Source: Tolypeutes matacus (lineage: Eukaryota > Chordata > Mammalia > Cingulata > Chlamyphoridae). Taken from it: a DNA stretch of 64,000 nucleotides. Where the stretch lies: the NCBI GenBank assembly GCA_026826555.1, contig JAKSZT010053764.1, positions 18,671,533 through 18,735,532 on the forward strand. Direction: 5' to 3'. Shown in pieces: positions 23,101 to 34,975 of this stretch (positions within the stretch are counted from its first letter, which is position 1; every line of letters begins with the position of its first letter). The notes beneath the pieces were generated by a model. That model was not told the origin of the DNA and searched no databases. It worked only from the letters and a program-made list of their open reading frames with translations. The position numbers and the translations under genes are program-made.

Positions 23101-25690
23101 ACATATTCACAGGTTTTATTTCATTTAAAAAAATCTGTACTCCTTACAAGAATTTGAAAAGAGTTGTCAATTTAATGCAGACTGTTTTGAACGACAGTAT
23201 AGTTAGATAGAAAACTGAATATTGATACTATGATTTTTAAAATCAATCTTGAAAAATAAATAGTAATTTTTAATCCTTCCTGAGTTTGACTTTACAAGTA
23301 TTTTGTAATTTGGATTAATAATCACACTGAATTCTATATGTAGAATACTCATTGGATAATTTGCTTTGGGAATCAGTTCTGTTCTTTGGATGATCTCAAA
23401 TCTCAAATGCCCTAACTCGCAATATTAAAAAAAAAAAAAAAAAAAAAAAAACCAAAAAAAAACAAAACAATGTAAGCCCAATTGGCCAATAATTCAGCCC
23501 AAATTTATCCTTGGCTTCAAAACATCGTTTGGTTCTGCTAGTGTAAAGGTCTTCTTCATATAAATAATTATCTAATGTGTTGTCAGTGCTTACATGACCT
23601 TACCTTTTTACTTCTTTTGGAAGGAACCTTTTCATGGTAGAAGTTCAATTTCTACTATTTCCATAAATTTTATTTTTGTAAAATAACATATGGGGGAAAC
23701 TGTTAAATAAGGAAGTTATGAAGGAAGGAAAAACAAAACTGCTTTATTTAGGAATAGTATGAGAACTGATTTTTTTTTTTTTTTGCTGTATTCACTATCA
23801 CCGTTTTCTTCTTCTTTCTCCCCCAGTGTGCCATGTGCCTATATGATTTCTGTTCCTTGGAGGCCCAGAAATATTTGTCAGATTTCAATTTGTGACTATC
23901 TTCTTTCCTTCACCTAATCTTTATTGAGGATTTACTACGTACCAGGCATTGTAATAGATTGTGAAGAAGAAATAGACATTGTTCCTGCCTTCATGGAGCT
24001 TACTTATAAAACCAAATTTGTCCTTTAAATCTGAATTAATATTATCTTTGCAGGGAAGATAGTTATATAGAATTGTAAATAGATGACCAATTTATAATTC
24101 TAAGCTATAGTGCTTAACAGTAGGCAAGGCATTAGCTCAAAGGAATTGTTCTCTATTGTAAAGTTCCAGGCAGTTTGTCAGGCATGTGAGAAATATATTT
24201 TGGGTGGCTGGGTTTTCCCAACAACTATCAAAACTGACTGCAAATCTGTTCCACCAATGTGCAAGTGCAGCTTGGTAGTTAGATCAGTAATACCTTTTGT
24301 TTATTGAGTCAAAACCATGGAGACATCAAAGAAAATCAATTAAGTAAATCAAGATTTCTGTTCGTAGTCCTGATAAGACTTTCAACACTTTGAGACAGAT
24401 ACTGGTTCCATGTCTGGGTCTATCACTACCATTCTCTAATTATATTCCATAGAAACTGGGGTTTTGAGAAAGGTGATATTGGAAAGATCAGTAATTTTAA
24501 AAATCAATTTTGAGTAAGAGAGTCAACTTACAAAATTTAAGTCAATGAATGAGTAAATATGCTCTCTTTTTAATCAACCCTCAAAATCTTGTTTGTTTTA
24601 AACAAATAAACAGTAAGTCAAACAGTAGTGAATCATTTGTTTCATAATATATCATATTATTTTCTTTGATTTCAACTTCTCATTCTTATTTTCCTCTAAT
24701 TTTTAGATTCTAAAATTTAGGATCTTGGATTAAGTATCCTGTTGAAATTCAAATAGTTTTCACCATTCTTTTATTCCTCTGCTCTATTTATTGCTTTGTT
24801 TTTCAGTTGTACACAAGTACTACATATTCCACATTTTATTTAAAAGGATTCAAATAGTATAGACACATGCAGACAACAAATGTGAAGCTAATTTTATTCT
24901 GTCTTGTCATCCTAGTACCCTTTTAAATTTTCAAGATATTTTTAAAAATTATATAATTTTGTAATATATCAGTTCAGATTTCTCTAAACTGATTTCAGAG
25001 TATGAATAATTCAGTATTTCTTAGAGTATGAAGAGCTTTGGGAACTTAATAGGTTTCATCATAAATTTCATTTTCAGTTAAGAGAAGGGCAAAAGGTAAA
25101 CAGTAGAGCAATTTATGCTATTGGAATTGAAATTATTAACCAATTCCTATCTTACCATTCTCCTATAAGCATTTCCTAAAATAGTGGTGTATTCTCCTAT
25201 AATATGTGGTAACTATAATATATATTAGTGTCTGTACTATATAATATATAAATAGCATGTAGGTAAAATACTGAAAGGACACTCATTATCTTATACATCA
25301 TGACGTCTTGTGAAATAGATTTTGGATTTCCAGGGTTTGAAAATAGTTATTAATCTCCTAAATTTTCATTAAGTGCTTTACCCAGTGACTTTGAGATTAC
25401 TTCTTGTGCTTTGAAAGTTTTGTTTGTTGATTTTAATTTTACTCTGCACCTTAGATATTCAAACTCTTTGAAGAGGAATTAGCCTTTCATTCCCCTCCCC
25501 CTCAATCTTAAACTTTAGCAGGATATAAAAGATTTATGCTGGCAAATGTGTCCGTCTTAATTAGAGAATATCAATGAGAGTAAAAATGAGGGAAGGGAAA
25601 GTGGTTCTGACTCTTTATTTCCTTCAACCTAGGGAATCCTGAAAACCCATTGAGATGGAAAGATGGTGGTAACAATTGTTCTGGAGCCTA
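23100..25690. other. Unassigned intron sequence
   Basis: Includes an A-rich tract at 23427-23468 and an L2/MIR-like scrap near 23910-24005 (TTTACTACGTACCAGGCATT). Nothing else is recognised. Confidence 0.45.
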
Positions 25691-26285
25691 TCTGGATACC
25701 TTTCTATTGCTGTTGTAACAAATTACAACAAACTTAGTGGCTTAAAACAACACCCACTTATTATCTCATAGTTGCCGTAGATCAGAAGTCTTGGCGGACT
25801 TGATTGTGCTCCCTGCTCCAGGTCTCACAAGACTGAAATTAATATGTTACACTGGGCTCTTACTGAGAGGTCTTGGGGAAGAATCCACTTCCAAGCTCAT
25901 TCAGGTTTTTTGGCAGAATTCATTTCCTTCCACTGGGTTGTAGATCGAGGTCCAGATTTCCTTGGTTTCCTTGCTGGCTGTCAGCTGGCCTCTCCTTTCT
26001 GCTCCTAGAGGGTACCCACATCAACTTCCTATATGCCCCCTCCACCCCCATCTTCCAAGCAGGCATGTTGAGTCCTTCTGATGCTTTGATTCTCTCTGAG
26101 TTCTTCTTCCAGCTGGAAAAGCACTCCACTTTTAAGAATTTGCCTGAATAGATAAGACCTACTCTATTTTCATGTCAAGTGTGCATAGCACAGGAGGGAT
26201 GCCTTAACCATGTTTACAGGTTATGAGGATTAGGGTTGGAATGGATGGGGAGCACATTTTTTTGAATTCTACCTCCCGTACCACT
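25690..26285 (-). repeat. Probable old LTR-type repeat, antisense
   Basis: It begins near TTGCTGTTGTAACAAATTAC and AACTTAGTGGCTTAAAACAA, wording typical of the reversed 3' end of old mammalian LTRs, and runs to ATTCTACCTCCC. The family is uncertain and no target duplication was identified. The 92-codon + frame inside is not a gene. Confidence 0.45.
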
Positions 26286-26489
26286 TTGAAATCTATCCAT
26301 CAATCCTCATAAAAGCTCACCCATAACCAGGGAGCTAGGATGAAGCTGCAACTCACATATGAAAGGCCATTAAGAAGGCCTAAATTTTAAAATGACATAT
26401 TTTGTTACAATGGATGTATGGTGAAACTGCTATACTTTTGGAAGAGGAAATTCAGTGTTATAAAGAATTCGTTTTTCTCCAAAATCACT

Positions 26490-27480
26490 GCATAATTTAA
26501 TTGAATACAATTCAACTAAAACACCCAGCACTGTTTTCTTGAAATTTGAAAAGCTGAATGTAAAGTTCATGGAAAAAGAATATGCACAAGAATAGCCAAC
26601 AAAGTTTTGGAAAAAAAGAATAGTGGTGAAGGAAAGAAATTATTCTACCTAATCTCAGAAGATACTGCAAAACTGTAGTAATACATACTGAATTGAATCA
26701 GAGAAGGAATAAACAATCAGATCTATTTGTATATGAGAACTTAGTTCATGATAAACATATCTTTCAAATTAAAAATAGATAGTTTAATAAATGGTGTTGG
26801 GGGGAAATTGTGTATACCCTTATCTGAATACCGAAAGTAGGGTATAGAGCTCATCAGTTTTAAAACTTTATATCCAAAAATTTTCTGGATAAATAATCTT
26901 GAAAAGGGAAAATCATCTTATATAGAATATAAACTATCACAAGGCTTATAGGAAATAGGTTGATGTATTTGGTGAAGTAAAAAAAATAAACATTATAAGT
27001 AAAGTTAAAAGTAAAAAACACGAGATACATGGGAAGAAAAATGTCAATATATTTAACAAAATCTTGGAAATCATTAAGGGAAGACAATACAATATAAAAA
27101 TGGGCAAAGGATATGAATAGACCAGTCACAAAAGATAAAAAACAAATGACTAGTAAACATATTGAGAGGCTCAACCCATAGAGTTAATGAATAAAACCAG
27201 ATGTATTCCTTCTTTATAACACTTTTCTATTATAGGAAAAAAGTAGCCTAAATGTTCATCAGTGGTAGAATGGTTTAATAAATTAAGCTTTATCTATACT
27301 ATGGACTCCTGTGAAACTAGTAAAAATAGTTGTACATGCGCTTGTGTGCAGACACATATACACACACACCTGGAAAGAATTCCAAGATATATTGTTAAGT
27401 GAAGAAAAGCAAGGAACAGGAAAACATTCATAATATCTTACCTGGTTCATTTATGTACTTCCCCACCAAAGATACTGTAT
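26490..27480 (+). mobile_element. Old L1 ORF2 end and 3' UTR, sense
   Basis: AAAATGGGCAAAGGATATGA, AATGACTAGTAAACATATTG and TAAATGTTCATCAGTGGTAG match the ORF2 C-terminal and 3' region of mammalian L1s in sense. No frame is intact. It is one of only two sense-oriented L1 tracts in the window. Confidence 0.75.
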
Positions 27481-27489
27481 CAGAGACAT

Positions 27490-30400
27490 AAAATGCTCAC
27501 CTAGTTGTTTGTTTTTCCTTTATATTTAAGTTGGAGCCTTGTATCATGTTCTGAATAGTGCACTGTGAGCAAAAGTGACGTATCATTTCTATCCAAGGCA
27601 TTTAGCAGTTACTGTGCCACCTCTACAACTTCTTAGCTCCTGCATGGCTACATCGGGATGATGCAACTAAAAGATGGCAGGTCTTCTGTTTACTTGGGTC
27701 TCTAATTGACTGTGTGGAGCAGGGTGCCCTGCCCACCTGTATTAGATAGGTATCAGTTGTTAAACCACTGAGTTTTGAAGGGTTATCTATTGTGGCACTT
27801 AACATTAACTGTTCTGATGAATGGAATGCAGAGGCATTTATGCACATGAATGTGAATTCATTGGTAAGAGATTAAAGAAATGCATACCATTCTATGGGTA
27901 GTCAATATGTCTGGGAAGGGGATTAATAGGAAGTGACTGTGGACATAAAGGAGAATGCAATCACATTTTACTTTGATAATTTCTTCATTGTCTGACTCCT
28001 ATGAAACTATATATGTATCTATTTTATTATAAAAATATTAGGATAAGTAAAATGAGCTGTTACTTAAAAAGTAGATGATAATCAACACTTTGCTTCAAAA
28101 TTAACTTGAACATTGACCACGGTATGGTTATGGCTCCTACTCATTTTATTAGGGATTTAGGTAAATAATAAGGTGATACAATGAAGTAACTATTTCCGTT
28201 AATTCGTGTTTGAAGTGTAAATCTAAAGTGGAAAGTCTTTGGGTAATGTTTTTATTAGCAATGTGATTTATAGTGAATCAAATGTGGTACAGTATTTTCT
28301 AATATTCAGTCTTTTGCAAGCTCTCATGATTTTTGCTATAACCAATTACCATTAATACTGTAATATTTTTACTTACTAGTTTTCTACAAATTATTTAAAT
28401 ATATTAACTTAAACTGAAACATTTTGTATTTATACCGAAAATGAGAAAACAGTATCCCTTGCCATAAATAGAAGGTAACTATAAAATTAAACAGTGAAAA
28501 ATAAAATAATTTGCTATATGATTTAGCTTGCTCTTCTTGCTTGACAAGACGCTAATCCTGAGGCCTGCTTTCCCTTAAAAAGTGAGACTATTAGGTGTGA
28601 GACATGATAAAGATTGAGACTTTCTTCTTGACATACTCGAATGATTTAAAGAGAATTGAAAATGAAGTAAGTTCTTAGTATGTGGTTCATTTTATTTAAT
28701 GCCTTGTCTTTCTACCACCGCTATCATTTCCACATCTAAGGAAGCACTAGTGTTGTGGAAAGAATTTTAGGATTGGAGTGAGAGGTTTTGGAATAACTTC
28801 CAGCTATCACTTATTATGACTTTGGGTTGTCACTGGTTTCTTTGTGTTTATTTCACCACTTGTAAAATGAGGATTAAAAATGCCTGCTATCTTTACCTCA
28901 CTTTAGGATTGTTGTGAGGATCAAATGAGACAATTTTGCATATCACTGTATTAGCAATTGTTTAATACTATTCTGGTATACTGGTATACATACTTAGGTT
29001 ACAGTGGTCTGGCCACCAAACACATAAATTTAATAGTTCATTCTCTTATTTCCTAGGACTCTGCCCCAAAACAGTCGACATCTATGCTCTCTTGCAAATA
29101 TGCGTAATTGCCATAGACTTTGGGAACAAGTATGAATTTGTATCTATCTATTCCCACAATGTAAATAAATTTAAAGTACATATTCTGAAAGTCTGTGTGG
29201 AGTTGCAAAATTTAACCTTATCATTATGTACAGCTAGATTTTTTATGTGTTATATATTTATATTGGTATTTCCTTAGTTCCATTTATTGCTGGATAGACT
29301 GAGCATCCTGTTACAAAGACCTCTCCTAATAGTGCAATAAATGTGGTATACTTAGTGCGTTTGCTCTTTCTGGTCACCTCAATGTTATTTAGTAAATTCC
29401 TTTCTCCAGAAATTATTCGCTTTGTAGAATCTTAGTGTTGGCTGTGCTCCCTGGGCCCCAAGGGAAACAATATTTAAGAACATATTATAATTATGACAAA
29501 ATGTTATTCACTTTGTAAGAAGTAGTTTTTACGTTATTCCTTTTGACTCACAAAAATGGTTTTATAAATTTTTTTGTAATACCCAACATTTTATCATTGA
29601 GAAATCATTTTAAACTAAATCTTTGGTGAGTCGCATCCCTGCTTTTAGTGACACCCTTCCTCTTGTCTTTGGAAACTTCCTTCACCTTTTCCAAGTAGCT
29701 TCTGCTCTTTGATGCTAATCAGGTATTTTTAGGGAATAGTTGAGCAGTTGGGATGACATTGAGCTAATTCAATCACATTTGAGTCTCCCTTTTTTATATG
29801 GTTAAAAGTACAAAGAAATGAGCTGTGACCTTACCATTATTTTAGCCATCATATGATTGTACTTAAAAAGTCTAAGTGTAACAATAATATTTACACTTTT
29901 CTAACAACTTTGAATTGCCTATAGCAATCACATAGTTTTAGTAAATAATTCCTACAAAGCCTGTGCTTCATGTTTTTGGCTGTAGCCTTGTTGAAGAACC
30001 AGGCTTTATGCTGTTTATTAGATTTGAATCTGCTAGAAGCATCATTTATTTACTTAAAGACTACTAATAGAAAACAATATCCAAAAGATCTGAGAATTTC
30101 TAAGAAAGAGAAGAAGCTACAGTTTATAAGTGTCAATACATGGATAGTGAGTGTGTTTACAATGTAAATGAACAAATTTCATTTTCTACATAAAATGAAT
30201 TCTGTAATTTAAATTAACAATTTCCAATCATATTCATTGCATGCTTTGAAGTTGAAGGGCTACCATTCCTGAAAGATTAAACAGGGATTTCGTAGTTAAC
30301 GCTGATGTCCCAGGAAGAACTTTGTAAATTAGGTTAAATATTCAGGGAGGCTTGCTCTTTTCCCCTAAACAGGAGAGATAATTTAAATAACATTTGTTTT

Positions 30401-31670
30401 TTCAGACCTGTGCTGCCTTCACTTAACCATGCCTTTAGTTCACTGTGCTTGTTTGGTCATAAAATATAAACTTCCTTTACCTGCAGATTACTTTGAACAT
30501 TAACAATACTTGCTGGGTTCTCTCTTGGCAAGATTGATTACATATACTTGTGACATTTAATTTATTTTGCTTTAAACCAAGACAGAAAAAATGTTTAAGG
30601 TTTATGATTTCAATTTCCGAAACTCTTGCCTGGTTAGAGGAAAGTAATTTTCCTTTTATGGCTTTTCTTATCTTGCATCTTCCCAAGCATACCCACTTTG
30701 TACTTTCTAAATTTTTTACTTATTTCCCCTCTGTCCTTTCATTTCCCTATCATTTTTCTGGTCCAGAAATATTGAATGGGTTCTGTTCCTTCTTTTTTTC
30801 TCACAGGATAGATTTTCTAATTAACTCTTTGCTGCTCCTCTGGATGTCTTGCTTTTCCACTCCCTTTTGTTAATAGCAGTGCCAATTTGGATACTTTTTT
30901 GTTTCCCCCTCTTGCTTCTCTTTTGGTTAGTCAGTTACGTAGCAGCCTCTCGCATAACTGTTTAATACAAGTCCCATCCTTTTAATCTGCTAAGAGCTCT
31001 TATATTTATGTGGGTCTATTAAAGTCATCTTGATACAGTTTTTGACAGTTCTCAGAATTAGGTTTGTTGAAATATTTGGTGCCAACCAAATATGTCATGA
31101 ATACTTTTAAATAAAAGGCAATAATGATCTTGGCATAATAAAGAAATATTCACAAAGAAACTAGTATTGTTCTTAGCTGGCAATAAGCTTAACAATTATA
31201 AATGATTTCATTTACTATTAAAAAGGATTTCTATTTTGAAATGTGATTCACTTTACTTTTCTTGAAACACACCCAAAACAACATATAAATTTGTCCTCAA
31301 AATATATTAATTCTTCTGTAGAGCTAGCACATTTTCCTGTGTTATGTAATTTGCTTTGCTATTCATTTCTTTTGTAAATAGTGAAAATTATGAAAATGTA
31401 CACAAAATAAGCAAATGCATTTGTAATTCTACATTTGAATAGTAATGAAGTACTTTCATCTATTTAAATATGGGTAATCAGTAAGAAAACATTGACTTGC
31501 TTATTCATCTAGTGTCTACAAATGTAAATACATTATTGTATATATTTATATTTGTTGGGATAATTTTTTTTCCCTTCAGTTGACAAAGACAAATTTCTGA
31601 TACAGAGAATTATTATGGTTAGAACTCACTACAGACACATTCTGATGTACCAGGTAACCTCTCAAAAATA
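27490..31670. other. Mostly unique intron sequence
   Basis: The longest tract without a young mobile element. Only a MIR at 28745-28950 was recognised. The frames at 30477-30873 on both strands are AT-rich and featureless. Confidence 0.5.
28745..28950 (+). repeat. MIR SINE remnant
   Basis: GACTTTGGGTTGTCACTGGT, CACTTGTAAAATGAGGATTA and TTGTTGTGAGGATCAAATGA follow the MIR core in sense. Confidence 0.75.
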
Positions 31671-31685
31671 AGCCCATGGTTATTT

Positions 31686-32138
31686 ATTTATTTATTTTTT
31701 AACGATTTATTTATTTACTTTATCCATTTTAACCCCCTACTTCCCCATTTGCTGTTTTGTGTCCATTCGCTGGACAATTCTCTGTGTCTGTTTTCTGCCA
31801 TCTCTTATCCTCCTCCTCCTCCAGTCTTCACCAGGATTCGATCCTGGAGACCTCTGATGTAGGAGAGAGGTGTTCTGCCACCTGCGCCACCTTGGTTCCT
31901 GGTTTTTGGAGCATCTCGTCTTGACTCTCCCCTGCGTCTCTCTCCTGTTACGTCATCATCTTGCTGCATGGCTCCCGGGTCCTGATGGCTCACCGGCACA
32001 CAGAGCCTGGCAGCCGATGCGCCTTCTCTCTCTCTCTATATATATTTTTTTAAATTTTACCAGGAGGTCCCAGGGATTGAACCCAGGTCCCTCCATATGG
32101 CAGACGGACGCCCAACCATTTGAGCCACATCCGCCCCC
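31686..32138 (-). mobile_element. Dimeric DAS-type SINE, antisense
   Basis: About 453 bp. Read on the complement, a head unit (32138 leftward: GGCGGATGTGGCTCAAATGG, GGGTTCAATCCCTGGG) is followed by a connector and a second tRNA-like unit (CCAAGGTGGCGCAGGTGGCA, GGATCGAATCCTGG), then an A-rich tail at 31686-31710. It lies between copies of cccatggttattt at 31673-31685 and 32139-32151. Confidence 0.8.
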
Positions 32139-33382
32139 CCCATGGTTATTTTATTTTTTATTTTTTATTTTTTATTATGGGTAAAAATCAAAATTCTCAC
32201 AATACATACAAACATTTGCAAAATGATATATAAATATATATGCATATATGTGTATTTGCTTACAAAAATGTTATATATATATATATGTACATATATTTTA
32301 AGAGGTGCTTAGATTACCCAAAATATTACACGGAACCCACTGGGATTCCCATGTTGCCCACCTCCCACACCTCCCACCACATCCCACACAAACATCTCCC
32401 ACAGTGTGGCCCACCACCCTCTATGAACTTACACATCCTGGAGCCTTGCCACCAACCATAGACCACAGTTCACACTGTAGACCACACTCTCTCCCACTCA
32501 GTTCTGAGTGGTGTGTGCTGATTTAAAATGGCCTACATCCGTTGCCACAACAGTACTCAGGACAACCTCCAACTCCCAAAGAAGCCCCTGTATTTCAACC
32601 GCTCATCCCCTCCCTACCCCAAAAGTGTCAAGTGGCCACTGGCTCCACCTCATTGTTACAACTTCTTGCATTGCTAGAATCACCATATGTGAACAAGAGA
32701 ATACCATCAAGTCCACTCTAGTCCATAGTTCTTCCCCCAATCCTGAGGGGACTGGGATGGTGATGTCCACTCCAACTCCAAGTGAGAGAGGGCTTATATC
32801 CCATGGATATGGTGGGTGGGATGATCATGTCTGCCGATGTAGGCCCTCTCCATTCCCTGGGATGGCCATTGCCCATCGTTGTCTCCTCACCAGGTGACTT
32901 GGATGAGTCCATTGAGCTGTAGGGTAGGAGTTGCAGCTCCACCTAGATTTCATGCCACCTGGCACATAGGTAGGCAGGAGGCTCCAGTCTCTGGAAGTAT
33001 ACCTAAAAACTCCAGCATCACATATAGGTTTGAATAGAAGGGACTGGTGAACCATGAGCAGGGAGGACTTATTTGAGTCTAATTCTGTCACTCTCAGGAG
33101 CACAGATTCCAAAATAGAACCCACTGATAAGGCATCAGTCTCTGGGGCTATCCCACCTTATATAGGACCAGGGTGTCTCCGGAGCCCTCAGGAACCCCAC
33201 TGAGTGGGGCAATAGGCACTTAGATGTTCTATGAGCTCCTACTGAGGTGTGCATAAGAGTTACCTCTGGGATGACCTCCCGACTCTCTTTGAAGTCTCTT
33301 AGCCACTTGAACTCATTTGTCTTTACCATTTCCCCCTTTTATTCAAGGTCTTTTTCCAGTTGTGTTGCCAGATGGCACTTGG

Positions 33383-33456
33383 GAAAAGTTTTCAATTAGC
33401 AATAATCGCGCCTCGGATAAACCTCATTGGCTACGATACTGCCACTGCGCAAAGCT
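33383..33456 (-). pseudogene. U4 snRNA retropseudogene, 3'-truncated
   Basis: The complement from 33456 leftward begins AGCTTTGCGCAGTGGCAGTA and continues through TCGTAGCCAATGAGGTTTAT to GAAAACTTTTC. I recognise this as the 5' 74 nt of the spliceosomal U4 snRNA, extending to about nt 78 if bases shared with the flank are counted, with no mismatch I can detect. The 3' half of U4 is absent. It is flanked by gccagatggcacttgg (33367-33382) and gccagttggcacttgg (33457-33472), a 16-bp duplication with one mismatch. It lies in the 3' UTR of the L1 and in the L1's own orientation. Lacking promoter elements and the Sm site, it should not make functional U4. Confidence 0.93.
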
Positions 33457-33912
33457 GCCAGTTGGCACTTGGTATTAATCCCTCGTTGCCAGGGAGGCTC
33501 ATCCCCAGGAGTCATGTCCCACGTTGGGGGGAAGGTAATGCAATCATATGCTGAGTTTGGCTTAGAGAGAGGCCACATTTGAGCAACAAGGAGGTTCTCA
33601 GGTGGCAACCCTTAGACACCCCACAACTGCAGGCTAAGTCTCATTTACAAGAGCAAAGACTCACAAGGGTAGTCATCAATAAAAAAAAAAAAAACATCAG
33701 TGGGTCATCCTATTTTGACAGGCACTGTCCCTATACTCAGAGGACCATTGCTGCTCCCTTGGAGACTGTGGCAGAGCTCTCCAGGCTAGGAATTCAGATT
33801 CCCTAATTTATTGTGTGATTATCCACCCATCGTGACCATGCCCCATCCCCCGATCCTTTGAATGATTTTGTATATCTTTCATGTATATTTGGATGAACCA
33901 ATTCCCACGAAA

Positions 33913-34455
33913 CCCCCCCCAGACACCACCCCCCAATAATCCCCCGCAGTACCCATTGTAAGCCTTCTGTGATCCAAATCCTCCATGAACATTTAGTCCA
34001 TAAAATAATCAAATATACTTACTAGGAAAAAGAAACAAGTGTGATAAGCTTACATGCAAGAGACAAACATAAGGAAACTCTGGGGGGAAAAAAAAAAAAG
34101 AGAGAAGGAAAAAAAACAAATAATCAAACAAAGAACAAAACAAAATAAAATATAATTAGTGGATTGGGACATTCAAAAAATGGGCAAAAAAAGCAATGGA
34201 AATGCCTTTAATATATATATATTCATGTTTTTTTCCTTTCTCTCTTCTTTTTTCCCCTTTTTCCTTCCCTTTATCACTGTGTTATCGGATGTCTGGTGTG
34301 CCATGACACCTTCCTCCTCTCAATCCCCATTGTCTCCCAATTTTTCATTTAATTTTCAAAGAAGTTTTAGGTCACAGCAAAGTCACACACGGAGTGCCGG
34401 AGACTCCCAGATACCAAACCACCCCCCCTTCCCCACCCCATATTAACACCCCCCC
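33913..34455 (-). other. G-rich runs (quadruplex-prone) in L1 3' UTR
   Basis: On + there are C runs of 8, 6 and 5 at 33913-33920, 33929-33934 and 33941-33945, and of 7, 4, 4 and 7 at 34422-34428, 34431-34434, 34436-34439 and 34449-34455. On the L1 sense strand these are G runs. The second cluster satisfies a four-run quadruplex pattern. A G-rich tract is a known feature of mammalian L1 3' UTRs. Confidence 0.65.
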
Positions 34456-34975
34456 ACTTTTTTTGATTGTTAGCATTGTTATAACTGTTATGCAGATAGC
34501 AAAATATAGCTACTAAACATTGTCAGTGATTTACAGTATAGTTTACAATTTAGATGATACAGTTTAATAATTTTGATGATATTTACCATGTCCTGTGTCC
34601 ATTACTGTAAGGTAATGAAAAACCTTCCCCATGACCACCAAACAACCCATTAGATCTTGACTGTTCCCTTCTCCCCAGCCCCCCAGGGCCCATGATACCC
34701 CACTCTCCCAACCCATGGAATGTCAAGATTCACAGTTACATGCCCTGGGGATTTGAACCAGCCCTTCCTAATCCACCCACCCCCCAGTGCTGCACCACCA
34801 AACCCAGGAACACCACCACTCATCTGCCCCATCCCCCAACATGCAACCCCACTCTATCCCTTTACCATAGATTATGTCCATATGGGTGATGGCTCAAAGC
34901 CTGCTCTTCTCTTACTCTCCTTTGTTAACCTATCTTTCTGACAATGGTTCTCAGAGACTGCTCACTTTCCTCAGT

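Noticed and set aside
23427..23468. A second tail-only insertion at the A-rich tract
   Set aside because: Flanking sequences do not match each other, so there is no target duplication to support it.
30550..30873. 107-codon frame of hydrophobic residues suggesting a membrane protein
   Set aside because: The T-rich sequence gives Phe/Leu/Ser by composition alone; no homology recognised.
32240..33124. Cluster of 70-130 codon frames on both strands
   Set aside because: They fall inside the 3' UTR of the L1 and simply reflect its lower stop-codon density.
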